A stretch of 16,191 nt of DNA from JANRKG01 sp033763635 (lineage in GTDB: Bacteria; Cyanobacteriota; Cyanobacteriia; GCF-001939115). This document shows, one piece after another, positions 7,463 to 14,288 of the stretch. The notes beneath the pieces are model-generated. The model made no database searches, had not been told where the DNA came from, and saw nothing but the letters and a program-made list of their open reading frames with translations. A program made the translations under genes and the position numbers. Where the stretch lies: contig JANRKG010000188.1 of NCBI GenBank assembly GCA_033763635.1, forward strand, positions 1-16,191. Direction: 5' to 3'. Numbering within the stretch: position 1 is the first letter of the stretch; each line of letters opens with the position of its first letter.

Positions 7463-8961
7463 CTCAGATATTCCAAGAACTGCCGCACGATCGCAGGTTT
7501 CGTTACCTTACCCATTGCATTGCGGGGAAGGTCCGCCATGATTTGAATGCGGGTGGGAACTTTGTAGTTTGCCAATCTCGCTTTTCCCCATTCCCGCAAG
7601 CTGGCTTCCGTCAGGGAACTGCCCGATCGCAAGACGATCGCTGCACAAACCCGTTCTCCCCACTCCAAGTCCTCTACCCCCACCACCGCACAATCCTGGA
7701 TTTCGGGATGTTCCCGCAGGGCTTCCTCAATTTCGAGGGCAGATACCTTATAGCCTCCGGTTTTGATAATGTCCACACTAATACGGCCCAGAATTCGATA
7801 AGCGTTCTCCTCGACGATCGCCAGATCTCCCGTACAGAACCAACCGTCTCGAAATGCCTGTTCCGTCGCTTCCGGGCGTTGCCAGTATTCCAGAAACACC
7901 CCCGGACCCTTCACCTGGATTTCTCCCGGTGTGCTTGAGGGGACGATCGTACCCTGCTCATCCACCAGGCGCACTTCCACCCCCGGTAACGGCTGACCAA
8001 CCTTTCCCGCACAGCGCTGCCCATGTAGGGGATTGGACAGGGCCATGCCAATTTCCGTCATGCCGTAGCGTTCCAGCAGAAAATGGGTGCTGATTTTCTG
8101 CCAGGTTTCTAACACCTGGACAGGCAGGGCAGCAGAACCGGACACCATCAGCCGCATGTTGGCACACCCATTTGTCATCTGGTGTTGTCGTTCCGGAGAA
8201 GACGCTTCCCAGGCAGCGATCAGCTTCACATAAATGGTGGGAACTGCCATCAACAGGGTCAGGCTTCCTTCGCAAATCTGCTCCCATACAATCTGAACAT
8301 CGAATTTGTGAATCATCTGGCAGGTGGCCCCGACCCACAGGGAACAGGTGAGCACGTTCACGATTCCATGAATGTGATGGAGGGGTAGCACATGCAAAAT
8401 TCGGTCTTCGCTTGTCCACTCCCAGGCTGTCACCAGGGTTTCCACCTGCGCCTGAAGGATCTGATGGGTTGTCACCACCCCTTTCGGTTTGCCTGTCGTG
8501 CCACTGGTGTAGAGAATCATGGCTCGGCGGGAGGGGGCGACTGCTGGCAGGGTTTGCCGTTCTGGAGGCAGGGGATCGGTGGTCAGCAGGAAGCGCAACC
8601 CCCGTTCCTCGGCGATCGGGCGCAACAGAGGCTCAAAGCGGGGATCGGCTACGACGATCGTGGCTCCCGAATCGGCAATCACATACTCCAATTCCGGGCG
8701 CGGATGGGACACACAGAGGGGAACTGCGATGCCTCCGGCCCGCCAAATCCCCCACTGAGTTGCCACATACCGAAACCCGGAGGGCACCAGAAACGCAACT
8801 CGCTGTTCCTGTAAATCTGGCTGCTCTTGAAGCAACCCCGTTGCCACCTGCCCCGAAGCCTGGAGTAACGATCGGTAGGTGAACCGACCTTCGGGGGCGA
8901 TGATTGCGACTTGATCGAGATGGGTTTGGGCACGGGCAATCAGGGGGAGGGGTGCAGTCAT
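7459..8961 (-). CDS. Acyl-CoA synthetase of the ACSF3/MatB type (probable malonyl-CoA ligase)
   Basis: This 500-residue protein is a complete member of the AMP-forming ANL superfamily. Visible motifs are the P-loop ILYTSGTTGKPKG (149-161), LPLHHIHGI (192-200), YGMTE (299-303), CTGDL (376-380), the hinge RILGR (389-393), and the catalytic lysine K485 in PRNAMGK. The stretches SNPLHG, GKVGQPLPGVEVR and SVDIIKTGGYKVSALEIE closely resemble human ACSF3 and bacterial malonyl-CoA synthetases as I remember them. The expected reaction is malonate or methylmalonate plus ATP and CoA to the CoA thioester. Arg298 and Arg316 could help bind a second carboxylate (inference). There is no signal peptide, so it should be cytosolic. 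ATG 8961 has no obvious ribosome-binding site. The gene converges on the symporter gene and shares its stop region. General class sure, substrate likely. Confidence 0.92.
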   Translation of the reverse strand: MTAPLPLIARAQTHLDQVAIIAPEGRFTYRSLLQASGQVATGLLQEQPDLQEQRVAFLVPSGFRYVATQWGIWRAGGIAVPLCVSHPRPELEYVIADSGATIVVADPRFEPLLRPIAEERGLRFLLTTDPLPPERQTLPAVAPSRRAMILYTSGTTGKPKGVVTTHQILQAQVETLVTAWEWTSEDRILHVLPLHHIHGIVNVLTCSLWVGATCQMIHKFDVQIVWEQICEGSLTLLMAVPTIYVKLIAAWEASSPERQHQMTNGCANMRLMVSGSAALPVQVLETWQKISTHFLLERYGMTEIGMALSNPLHGQRCAGKVGQPLPGVEVRLVDEQGTIVPSSTPGEIQVKGPGVFLEYWQRPEATEQAFRDGWFCTGDLAIVEENAYRILGRISVDIIKTGGYKVSALEIEEALREHPEIQDCAVVGVEDLEWGERVCAAIVLRSGSSLTEASLREWGKARLANYKVPTRIQIMADLPRNAMGKVTKPAIVRQFLEYLS

Positions 8962-9047
8962 GGGTAGATGGGAATCAGGGATGAAGAGACATCAGTTTGA
9001 GCGGGCGACAACATCCTACCCTGGTCACGAAAGTTTTGGAATTGGGA

Positions 9048-9071
9048 TGGGTTGAGCGCAGCCGCAACCCA
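9048..9071. repeat. Short REP-like palindrome
   Basis: TGGGTTG (9048-9054) pairs with CAACCCA (9065-9071) around a 10-base GC-rich loop. Palindromes of this type are scattered between genes in many cyanobacteria. This one lies in the 174-base gap between the divergent ligase and DUF362 genes, about 65 bases before the latter. It has no following T-run, so it is not an obvious terminator. Confidence 0.5.
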
Positions 9072-9096
9072 CGGGCGAAAGGGGCGATCGTTAAAA

Positions 9097-9110
9097 TGTA
9101 GGGGCACGGC
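9097..9110. repeat. Half of a common cyanobacterial GTAGGGGCACGGC palindrome
   Basis: TGTAGGGGCACGGC looks like one arm of a dispersed repeat that I recall from cyanobacterial genomes, in which it is followed by its reverse complement. The second arm is missing here. The next bases, TAGAAT (9111-9116), resemble a -10 box for the DUF362 gene starting at 9136, but no good -35 box is placed before it. Confidence 0.3.
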
Positions 9111-9135
9111 TAGAATGGAACTCTCAGGTTAGCCC

Positions 9136-10230
9136 ATGTCTTCTTCAAATTCCCAAAACAACTACAGCAGACGCAAACTTCTACAGCTTGCCGGACTGGC
9201 CGCAGGTAGCACAGCTTTCTCAGTGGCCTGTAACGCTGCCACCCACTCCATTGACCAGGCTCCCCCGTCCGAAACGACTCCAGCAAACCCCGTAACCCCT
9301 GCCGCTGCCACCACCGCTGCCCAATCCGGCATGAGTCGGGTGGTGCTGGTGCGGAGTGACGATCGGGTGGCGGGAACTCGCAAAGTGATCGACCTGCTCC
9401 AGCCTACGGGGATCAGCGGACAGACCATATTTCTAAAGCCGAATTACAATACTGCCGATCCCGCCCCTGCCGCCACGGATACCCCCCTCCTCGAAGCCCT
9501 GATTCAGGAACTCCAGAACGCGAAAGCCGGACAGATCACCATTGGGGATCGATCGGGGATGGCGGACACGCGACAGGCAATGCAACAGAAGGGGGTGTTT
9601 CAACTGGCAGACCGCTATGGATTGAAGGCGATCGTCCTGAATGAACTGAAGCGGGAAGACTGGCAGTATTTCCCAGCGGAAGGAACGCACTGGTCAAAAG
9701 GGTTTGCCTTTGCCCGTCCTGCCCTCCAGTCGGGAGCCGTGATTAATACCTGCTGCCTCAAAACCCATCGCTTCGGGGGACACTTTACCCTTTCCCTCAA
9801 AAACACGGTTGGTCTGGTGGCGAAATACGTGCCAGGAGATTCCTACAACTATATGGGTGAGTTGCATTCCTCCCCCCATCAACGGCGGATGATTGCCGAG
9901 ATCAACAAAGCCTATCAACCTGCGTTGGTGTTGTTGGATGGGGTGGAAGCTTTTGTAAATGGGGGACCGGATGCCGGAGATGTCGCCAAACCAGGGGTGA
10001 TTCTGGCGGGGACCGATCGCGTCGCCGTTGATGTAGTGGCGATCGGCATTCTCCGATCTTTGGGAACGACCACTGCTGTGGCTCAGGGTTCAGTGTGGAA
10101 ACTAGAGCAAATTCAACGGGCGATCGAGTTAGGGTTAGGGGCGAACAGCCCTGAACAAGTCGAGATTGTCACAACGGATGGGGCAAGTCTAAAGATGGCG
10201 GATCAAATTCGCAAGTTCATCATGGCCTGA
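9136..10230 (+). CDS. DUF362 domain protein with Tat-type lipoprotein signal
   Basis: The 364-residue protein opens with a twin-arginine motif (SRRKLLQLAG, R12/R13), a hydrophobic stretch, and a lipobox FSVAC with Cys32. It is probably exported folded by Tat and lipid-anchored. A Thr/Ala/Pro-rich linker (about 33-65) precedes the DUF362 domain (about 68-350). Family-typical segments are FLKPNYN, the aspartate-containing TIGDRSGM, and CCLKTHRFGGHFTLSLKNTVG. Many DUF362 proteins have a ferredoxin-like four-cysteine domain. Here no CxxCxxC cluster is present; only the adjacent Cys pair in NTCCLKTH is seen. The molecular function of DUF362 is not known. The alpha/beta hydrolase follows on the same strand after about 50 bases and may be co-transcribed. 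ATG 9136 has only a weak AGG upstream. Confidence 0.88.
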   Translation: MSSSNSQNNYSRRKLLQLAGLAAGSTAFSVACNAATHSIDQAPPSETTPANPVTPAAATTAAQSGMSRVVLVRSDDRVAGTRKVIDLLQPTGISGQTIFLKPNYNTADPAPAATDTPLLEALIQELQNAKAGQITIGDRSGMADTRQAMQQKGVFQLADRYGLKAIVLNELKREDWQYFPAEGTHWSKGFAFARPALQSGAVINTCCLKTHRFGGHFTLSLKNTVGLVAKYVPGDSYNYMGELHSSPHQRRMIAEINKAYQPALVLLDGVEAFVNGGPDAGDVAKPGVILAGTDRVAVDVVAIGILRSLGTTTAVAQGSVWKLEQIQRAIELGLGANSPEQVEIVTTDGASLKMADQIRKFIMA

Positions 10231-10258
10231 TGTTTACTGGTGTCAGCAGAAATATTTC

Positions 10259-10281
10259 GCTAAAACACTTGCTAAAACACT
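10259..10281. repeat. Tandem 12-bp direct repeat before the hydrolase start
   Basis: GCTAAAACACT occurs twice at 10259-10269 and 10271-10281, one directly after the other with a 12-base period. It ends at the possible GTG start of the next gene. It may be a replication-slippage product, or a binding site for a regulator or ribosomal element. Nothing else supports a function. Confidence 0.5.
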
Positions 10282-10284
10282 GTG

Positions 10285-11109
10285 ATGTTCCAACGACCAC
10301 TCATCAAAAAACTACTCATTGGGGATCTCAGTTGGAAACGGTTTGCCCTCTCGATCCTGTTGATTTATTTTTGCTTTGGAGTCTACGTCTTTTTTCGGGC
10401 AGATAGCCTGATCTTTCTGCCCCAACCCGCAAGCTATCAAGACACTCCAGAGATTCTGAAAATTCCTGTCACCCCAGCCGAAAAAATTTCAGCCATTTAT
10501 CTACCGAATTCGCAAGCCCCCTTCACCCTGCTCTATATTCATGGCAATGCAGAAGATTTGGGGGATATTCGTCCGGTCTTAAATCGCTTGCGGGAATGGG
10601 GATTTAGCATTTTTGCTTACGATTACCGGGGCTATGGCACGAGCGACGGTCGCCCCAGTGAACAGAATGCCTATCAAGATGCGGAAGTAGCCTATGCCTA
10701 CCTCATCGAACAACTCAAGATTCCCTCTAAGCAAATTATTGTGTATGGGCGATCGGTGGGGGGAGGTTCGGCAGTGGAATTGGCAACTCGTCATTCATTG
10801 GGAGGGCTGGTTTTAGAAAGTACCTTCACCTCTACGTTTCGAGTGGTGGTTCCGTTTCCGTTGTTGCCCTTCGATCGGTTTGCCAATCTCAGCAAAATCG
10901 CTAAGATTCGTTGTCCCGTTCTCATCATGCATGGACAACTGGATCAGGTCATTCCTTTCTCCCACAGCCAAGCACTTTATAAAGCAGCACCAGAACCCAA
11001 AATGTCCCTTTGGATTGCAGAGGCAGACCACAATGATTTTACCTGGGTTGCTGGAGAACGGCAGCGGCAAGCACTTGTAAGGTTTCAACAATTGATTCAA
11101 TCCCGTTAA
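10285..11109 (+). CDS. Membrane-anchored alpha/beta hydrolase (Bem46/ABHD13-like)
   Basis: With ATG 10285 the protein has 274 residues; GTG 10282 directly upstream is an equally open start adding one residue. A basic N-terminus (KK, KR) and one hydrophobic helix (about 20-38) predict a signal anchor with the hydrolase domain outside the cytoplasm. The alpha/beta-hydrolase fold shows the oxyanion motif YIHGNAEDLGD, the nucleophile elbow GRSVGGG (Ser157), the acid in HGQLDQVIP (Asp220) and the histidine in EADHNDF (His249). The triad is complete. Relatives (Bem46, ABHD13/ABHD17, YfhR-type) act as esterases or thioesterases, but the substrate cannot be predicted. It follows the DUF362 lipoprotein gene on the same strand and converges, with 12 bases between stops, on the nuclease gene. 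Confidence 0.9.
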   Translation: MFQRPLIKKLLIGDLSWKRFALSILLIYFCFGVYVFFRADSLIFLPQPASYQDTPEILKIPVTPAEKISAIYLPNSQAPFTLLYIHGNAEDLGDIRPVLNRLREWGFSIFAYDYRGYGTSDGRPSEQNAYQDAEVAYAYLIEQLKIPSKQIIVYGRSVGGGSAVELATRHSLGGLVLESTFTSTFRVVVPFPLLPFDRFANLSKIAKIRCPVLIMHGQLDQVIPFSHSQALYKAAPEPKMSLWIAEADHNDFTWVAGERQRQALVRFQQLIQSR

Positions 11110-11121
11110 GGTTCGGGTGGC

Positions 11122-11799
11122 TCATCGTTCGCAACCGATTCCATTCCGATCGCCATCAAAATTATGCGGATCGGGGGGCAATACCCGGAAGCGACGAAAT
11201 GAGATCTGGTTGCAGTCCAGATCGGGGGGAGCAGGGGGAATGCACACATCCGGATAGGCAGGGCTGCAATTAGATCGCGGTGTAGTGCTGGGGGTTGCGG
11301 TTTCTGTCCCTCCCCGTCGGAAGTCCCAGGGCATCAGGGGACGGGCCTGTTTCCAGAAGTTCAACCGTGCCCGCTTAGCCTGGGCTTCAGCGGCCTGGTA
11401 CTGCTGTTGGGTATCGGCGCAGTTTTCGAGGTACTGAGGGTACACAACCGCATGACCTTCCTTTACCATCTGCAACCCGATCGACTGCTTGTTGCGAAAA
11501 ACTTCTGCCACCGTGCGACCATTGCGGTCCAGTTCCACTTCCCGCAGTTGTACGGTAGCTCCCCTGGGCAATAGTTGCTTGAGACGATCGGCAGATTGCA
11601 GCCCATAGGGTTGTTGCCGCAGTTCGGGCGCATCCACACAGGCAATCCGAATCGTCAGCAACCGATCGCCCCGCTGTGCCCGAAACGTATCCCCATCCCC
11701 CACACTCACTACCGTAGCAGCAGTGAGGGCCAGGGCAGGAGCAGCTCCAAGGCCAGACAATACGAGAAAACAGGGAAAGAGGCGGGGGAAGAACATCAT
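11122..11799 (-). CDS. Secreted Snase-like nuclease with Excalibur calcium-binding domain
   Basis: The 225-residue protein begins with a signal peptide (about 1-24, cleavage after ALA). The staphylococcal-nuclease-like domain (about 25-150) shows VGDGDTFRA, IRIACVDAPE and DRNGRTVAEVF. Arg51, Asp56, Glu59 and Arg95 line up with the classic Arg35, Asp40, Glu43 and Arg87, so it is probably a calcium-dependent phosphodiesterase active outside the cytoplasm. The C-terminus (about 178-224) is an Excalibur-type domain with four cysteines (178, 186, 196, 223) and the calcium-loop-like ending NFDGDRNGIGCE. A Thr/Pro-rich linker joins the two. Two adjacent ATGs (11799 and 11796) are possible; GGTGAT lies just upstream. 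It diverges from the C39 peptidase gene (179-base gap). A role in degrading extracellular nucleic acid is inferred. Confidence 0.92.
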   Translation of the reverse strand: MMFFPRLFPCFLVLSGLGAAPALALTAATVVSVGDGDTFRAQRGDRLLTIRIACVDAPELRQQPYGLQSADRLKQLLPRGATVQLREVELDRNGRTVAEVFRNKQSIGLQMVKEGHAVVYPQYLENCADTQQQYQAAEAQAKRARLNFWKQARPLMPWDFRRGGTETATPSTTPRSNCSPAYPDVCIPPAPPDLDCNQISFRRFRVLPPDPHNFDGDRNGIGCER

Positions 11800-11978
11800 A
11801 GATCACCGGAACCGATCGCTGCGATACTAACACGATCGCAAAGCCTCCTAACGCTAAAATATGCATTCATAGAGCTTCCAAACCGATCCCTTTCAAGAGA
11901 ATCCCTCGCCCGATCGCGATCGAGTGGCGCAGGGGAGTAATGAGCGACAAAACCTGGAAGAATTTGGGTATGGGTTAA

Positions 11979-13061
11979 ATGACGAATCACCTTTTTTCAA
12001 TCCCATTTGATGGTCTCATCACCTTAGAAATCGGGGCAACGCTCCTCCTGGGAAGCATCCTGTTTTGGGCCGGGATGCGGCTGGGGCATGTTTTGCTGCG
12101 TCAAGGAGCCACAGCCCAGGATTTGTTTAAGGGGCATCATGGGCTGGCTTTTCTCTTTCTAGGGCTGTATGTTTTTTTGATTGTGATTTCATTAAACATC
12201 CCGCAATTACCCATTCTGCCGATCGAGTGGCGGTTCTATGGCATGCGCGTGAGTCTGACGTTAATGCGCATTCTCTTAATAGGAATTGCGGGAGTTGCCT
12301 TTACAATTAGTTGGAAAACAGCACGATCGCAAGTGATCGCAGTCCTGCTCATTGGCTTGCTGGGGGTGGGTGGGTTCAGTGCTGCCGAGGTGTATTTTCT
12401 GGCCCCCATCCATGCAGAATTAGACAACAATCTCAGACCGAATGGTGTGTTCCGCCAGACTTCCAGTAGTAGCTGTGCGCCAGCGGCTCTTGCAACCCTA
12501 TTACGCCGCTGGGGGCTGGATGCCACTGAATCAGAAGTGGCACGGTTGGCCGGAACCAGTCGATTAGGAACGTCGATGCCTCAGTTAATTATTGCAGCTC
12601 GATCGCTGGGATTTGATGGTCTGGAATTAAAACCGACCTGGGAACAGATGCAGCAGATCAATCGCCCTGGAATTCTTGCTGTCTGGTTATTGGCGGGAGT
12701 GCATCGGCTTCCCCATGCGGTGACGTTGTTGGCATTGGATCAGGAACGGGCGACGATCGCCGATCCCGCTAATGGCAGAATTTATCGGTTAAATCGTCAG
12801 CAATTTGCGCGGGTTTGGCGACAAGAGTACGTCCCGATTTTTCGTCCCAATGACCTTGATCTGAATGATGCAGAAGTTGTGAATTATCTCGATCGTTCAG
12901 GCTTTAAGAGTCAGCCTGGGGAAAAGGTGAGTTCACCGCTCCGATCCTTTCAGGAACGGCAGGGTCTTCCAGCGACGGGTAATTTAGATGGAAAAACCGC
13001 TTTGCTCTTAAGGGGGTCTTTTCTTCAATCTGGACCTACGCTATCTTCTCATTCTTTATGA
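11979..13061 (+). CDS. Four-helix membrane protein with C39 peptidase and peptidoglycan-binding domain
   Basis: The 360-residue protein has four hydrophobic helices (about 13-33, 55-72, 93-112, 117-141) followed by a C39-type cysteine peptidase domain (about 155-290). Gln160, Cys166 (SSSSCAPAA), His246 (RLPHAVTLL) and Asp262 (IADPANG) form the expected catalytic set. The C-terminus (about 297-347, with FQERQGLPATGNLDGKTALL) resembles PG_binding_1. Positive charges sit in the loops after helices 1 and 3, so the positive-inside rule puts both ends and the peptidase in the periplasm. C39 peptidases usually clip double-glycine leaders and are fused to ABC exporters on the cytosolic side; no ABC domain or exporter gene is nearby. 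A function in periplasmic protein or peptide processing near the cell wall is inferred. There is no good ribosome-binding site before ATG 11979. Confidence 0.88.
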   Translation: MTNHLFSIPFDGLITLEIGATLLLGSILFWAGMRLGHVLLRQGATAQDLFKGHHGLAFLFLGLYVFLIVISLNIPQLPILPIEWRFYGMRVSLTLMRILLIGIAGVAFTISWKTARSQVIAVLLIGLLGVGGFSAAEVYFLAPIHAELDNNLRPNGVFRQTSSSSCAPAALATLLRRWGLDATESEVARLAGTSRLGTSMPQLIIAARSLGFDGLELKPTWEQMQQINRPGILAVWLLAGVHRLPHAVTLLALDQERATIADPANGRIYRLNRQQFARVWRQEYVPIFRPNDLDLNDAEVVNYLDRSGFKSQPGEKVSSPLRSFQERQGLPATGNLDGKTALLLRGSFLQSGPTLSSHSL

Positions 13062-13106
13062 TGAAACGAATTGAGAAATAGTTTCCAGGAGTCCCCCTGG
13101 CTGCTT

Positions 13107-13397
13107 TCAAACGGTTTGTTTAACCCACATCTGAGCAAGATACAGAATACATTCTTCGATCGTTTGTCGTCGGACGCGGGGAAGTTGAAGCGATTGACTG
13201 GAGACAAAATACACCAGATCTCCATTCCACCATTCAATCAACCCCAATTCCTCGTTATCGGGAGCAATGACCCGATAACAGAGATCAGCCATCGTTCCCA
13301 CCACTCCACAGGGACTTGGAATCGCTTGCCAGATGCCAGTTTTCTCAGGGGCAATGTCACAGATAGAAACTTCGATCGGGAGGTGCTGCATCATCAT
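13107..13397 (-). CDS. Hypothetical protein, 96 residues
   Basis: I do not recognise a family. The protein begins with three consecutive methionines (ATG at 13397, 13394 and 13391), so the exact start is open. It has a protein-like composition with alternating hydrophobic residues, three tryptophans (GLIEWWNGDLVYFV) and an amphipathic C-terminal helix, and no signal peptide or membrane helix. A plus-strand frame of 114 codons covers the same bases, but its translation is poor in regular structure and rich in Ser, Asn and His, so I prefer the minus strand. The gene converges on the C39 peptidase gene with 45 bases between stops. That gap holds only a weak 5-bp hairpin (13085-13100). Confidence 0.6.
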   Translation of the reverse strand: MMMQHLPIEVSICDIAPEKTGIWQAIPSPCGVVGTMADLCYRVIAPDNEELGLIEWWNGDLVYFVSSQSLQLPRVRRQTIEECILYLAQMWVKQTV

Positions 13398-13457
13398 TTT
13401 GGGTCAATATTTTAGCGGAAGTTGCCGGAATCACGATCGAAGAAATCACGAACTTTT

Positions 13458-13502
13458 ACAGAATTTCACCAGAATTTTCACAAAAACACCCGTAAATTCT
13501 GT
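13458..13502. promoter_or_regulatory. Inverted and direct repeats in a divergent promoter region
   Basis: ACAGAATTT (13458-13466) and AAATTCTGT (13494-13502) are perfect 9-bp reverse complements separated by 27 bases. A third similar unit, AGAATTTTCAC at 13471-13481, repeats AGAATTTCACC at 13460-13470 in direct orientation with an 11-base period. The block lies between the 96-residue gene (starting at 13397, -) and the DUF4347 gene (starting at 13613, +). It could be an operator shared by both. No promoter consensus is clear. Confidence 0.3.
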
Positions 13503-13612
13503 GCATCGACATCAGGTGGGCGTTCAGGGAAACTGTTAGCAAGCCATTCGGATGGGGTCCATTCACTCCCTTAGCCTGAGTGGCAACCATCCACCGACAG
13601 CAGCGTACTTTT

Positions 13613-14218
13613 ATGAAGCCCCCAACGATCTTCAGTGCTGACTTTTCCCTTTTGCCCGTTGCACCCGCTACCATCGCCCCAACCCTGGTGGTGGTGGATG
13701 GAGGGGTAGAGAACCTTTCCCATCTGCTGAACGGTTTGATTGAAGATATCGAAGTTCTAATTCTTGACCAGAAACGGGATGGAATTGAGCAAATTACAGA
13801 AGCCATGCACCAATACTGGGATATCGCCCACTTGCACATCATTGCTCATGGCACACCGGGATGCCTCTACCTGGGCAATACTCAATTGAGCCTGAGTACG
13901 ATCGATGCCTATGATCTGCAATTGATGAGTTGGTTCTTTGCCACCTCCCATCACGCTGTTCCCTGCTCCATTTCCCTCTATAGTTGTAACGTGGCAACAG
14001 GAAAGGTGGGGGCCGCCCTCCTCCACCGTCTGCATGCCCTAACGGGAGTGACGATCGCCGCATCCAGTCAACCGATCGGAGCCGGATTTTTTGGGAACAA
14101 CTGGGAATTGGATATCCGGGTGGGAGATGTGCCCAATTCTGCCATTCCTCCCTGCCCTTTCCATCCCGAAACCCTTGCTTCCTATCCCGGTAATTTGCAA
14201 CAGTCGAGGATTGGATAA
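13613..14218 (+). CDS. Stand-alone DUF4347 domain protein (caspase-like His/Cys pattern)
   Basis: With ATG 13613 the protein has 201 residues; a GTG at 13580 would add 11, but the extra residues do not look conserved. DUF4347 fills most of it: LVVVDGGVENLSHLL, the VLILDQKRDGIEQITEA segment (48-64), LHIIAHGTPG (74-83), LYLGNTQLSL, SLYSCNVATG (121-130), and GNNWELDIRVGD. DUF4347 normally forms the N-terminus of very large secreted cyanobacterial proteins with adhesion or calcium-binding repeats. Here the gene stops right after ETLASYPGNL, the point where such proteins usually continue. His79-Gly80 and Cys125 at strand ends resemble the HG...C dyad of clan CD (caspase-like) peptidases, which is inference. 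No signal peptide is evident. It may be a genuine short form or the stump of a lost giant gene. Confidence 0.8.
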   Translation: MKPPTIFSADFSLLPVAPATIAPTLVVVDGGVENLSHLLNGLIEDIEVLILDQKRDGIEQITEAMHQYWDIAHLHIIAHGTPGCLYLGNTQLSLSTIDAYDLQLMSWFFATSHHAVPCSISLYSCNVATGKVGAALLHRLHALTGVTIAASSQPIGAGFFGNNWELDIRVGDVPNSAIPPCPFHPETLASYPGNLQQSRIG

Positions 14219-14288
14219 GAGGCAAAAACTGTTACGAGATAGAGGTTTTCCTGCTTTTCCCAGAGGTCAAAGATGATTTTCTGTAGCT

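Noticed and set aside
8392..8882. Plus-strand frames of 140 and 156 codons
   Set aside because: They lie opposite the ligase gene, whose minus-strand translation is a full, motif-complete enzyme.
11387..11866. 159-codon minus-strand frame overlapping the nuclease gene
   Set aside because: It is a different frame on the same strand as the motif-complete nuclease; its translation is Cys/Ser/Arg-rich without domain features.
13085..13100. Hairpin CCAGG/CCTGG between the C39 and 96-residue genes as a bidirectional terminator
   Set aside because: The stem is only 5 bp and neither strand has a following T-run.
13071..13415. 114-codon plus-strand frame
   Set aside because: It is antisense to the 96-residue protein, which has the more protein-like sequence; this frame would also start 10 bases after the C39 stop without a ribosome-binding site. 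Not fully excluded.
13839..14225. 128-codon minus-strand frame
   Set aside because: It is antisense to the DUF4347 gene, which has clear domain motifs; the composition is Gly/Arg/Ser-rich as expected for a shadow.
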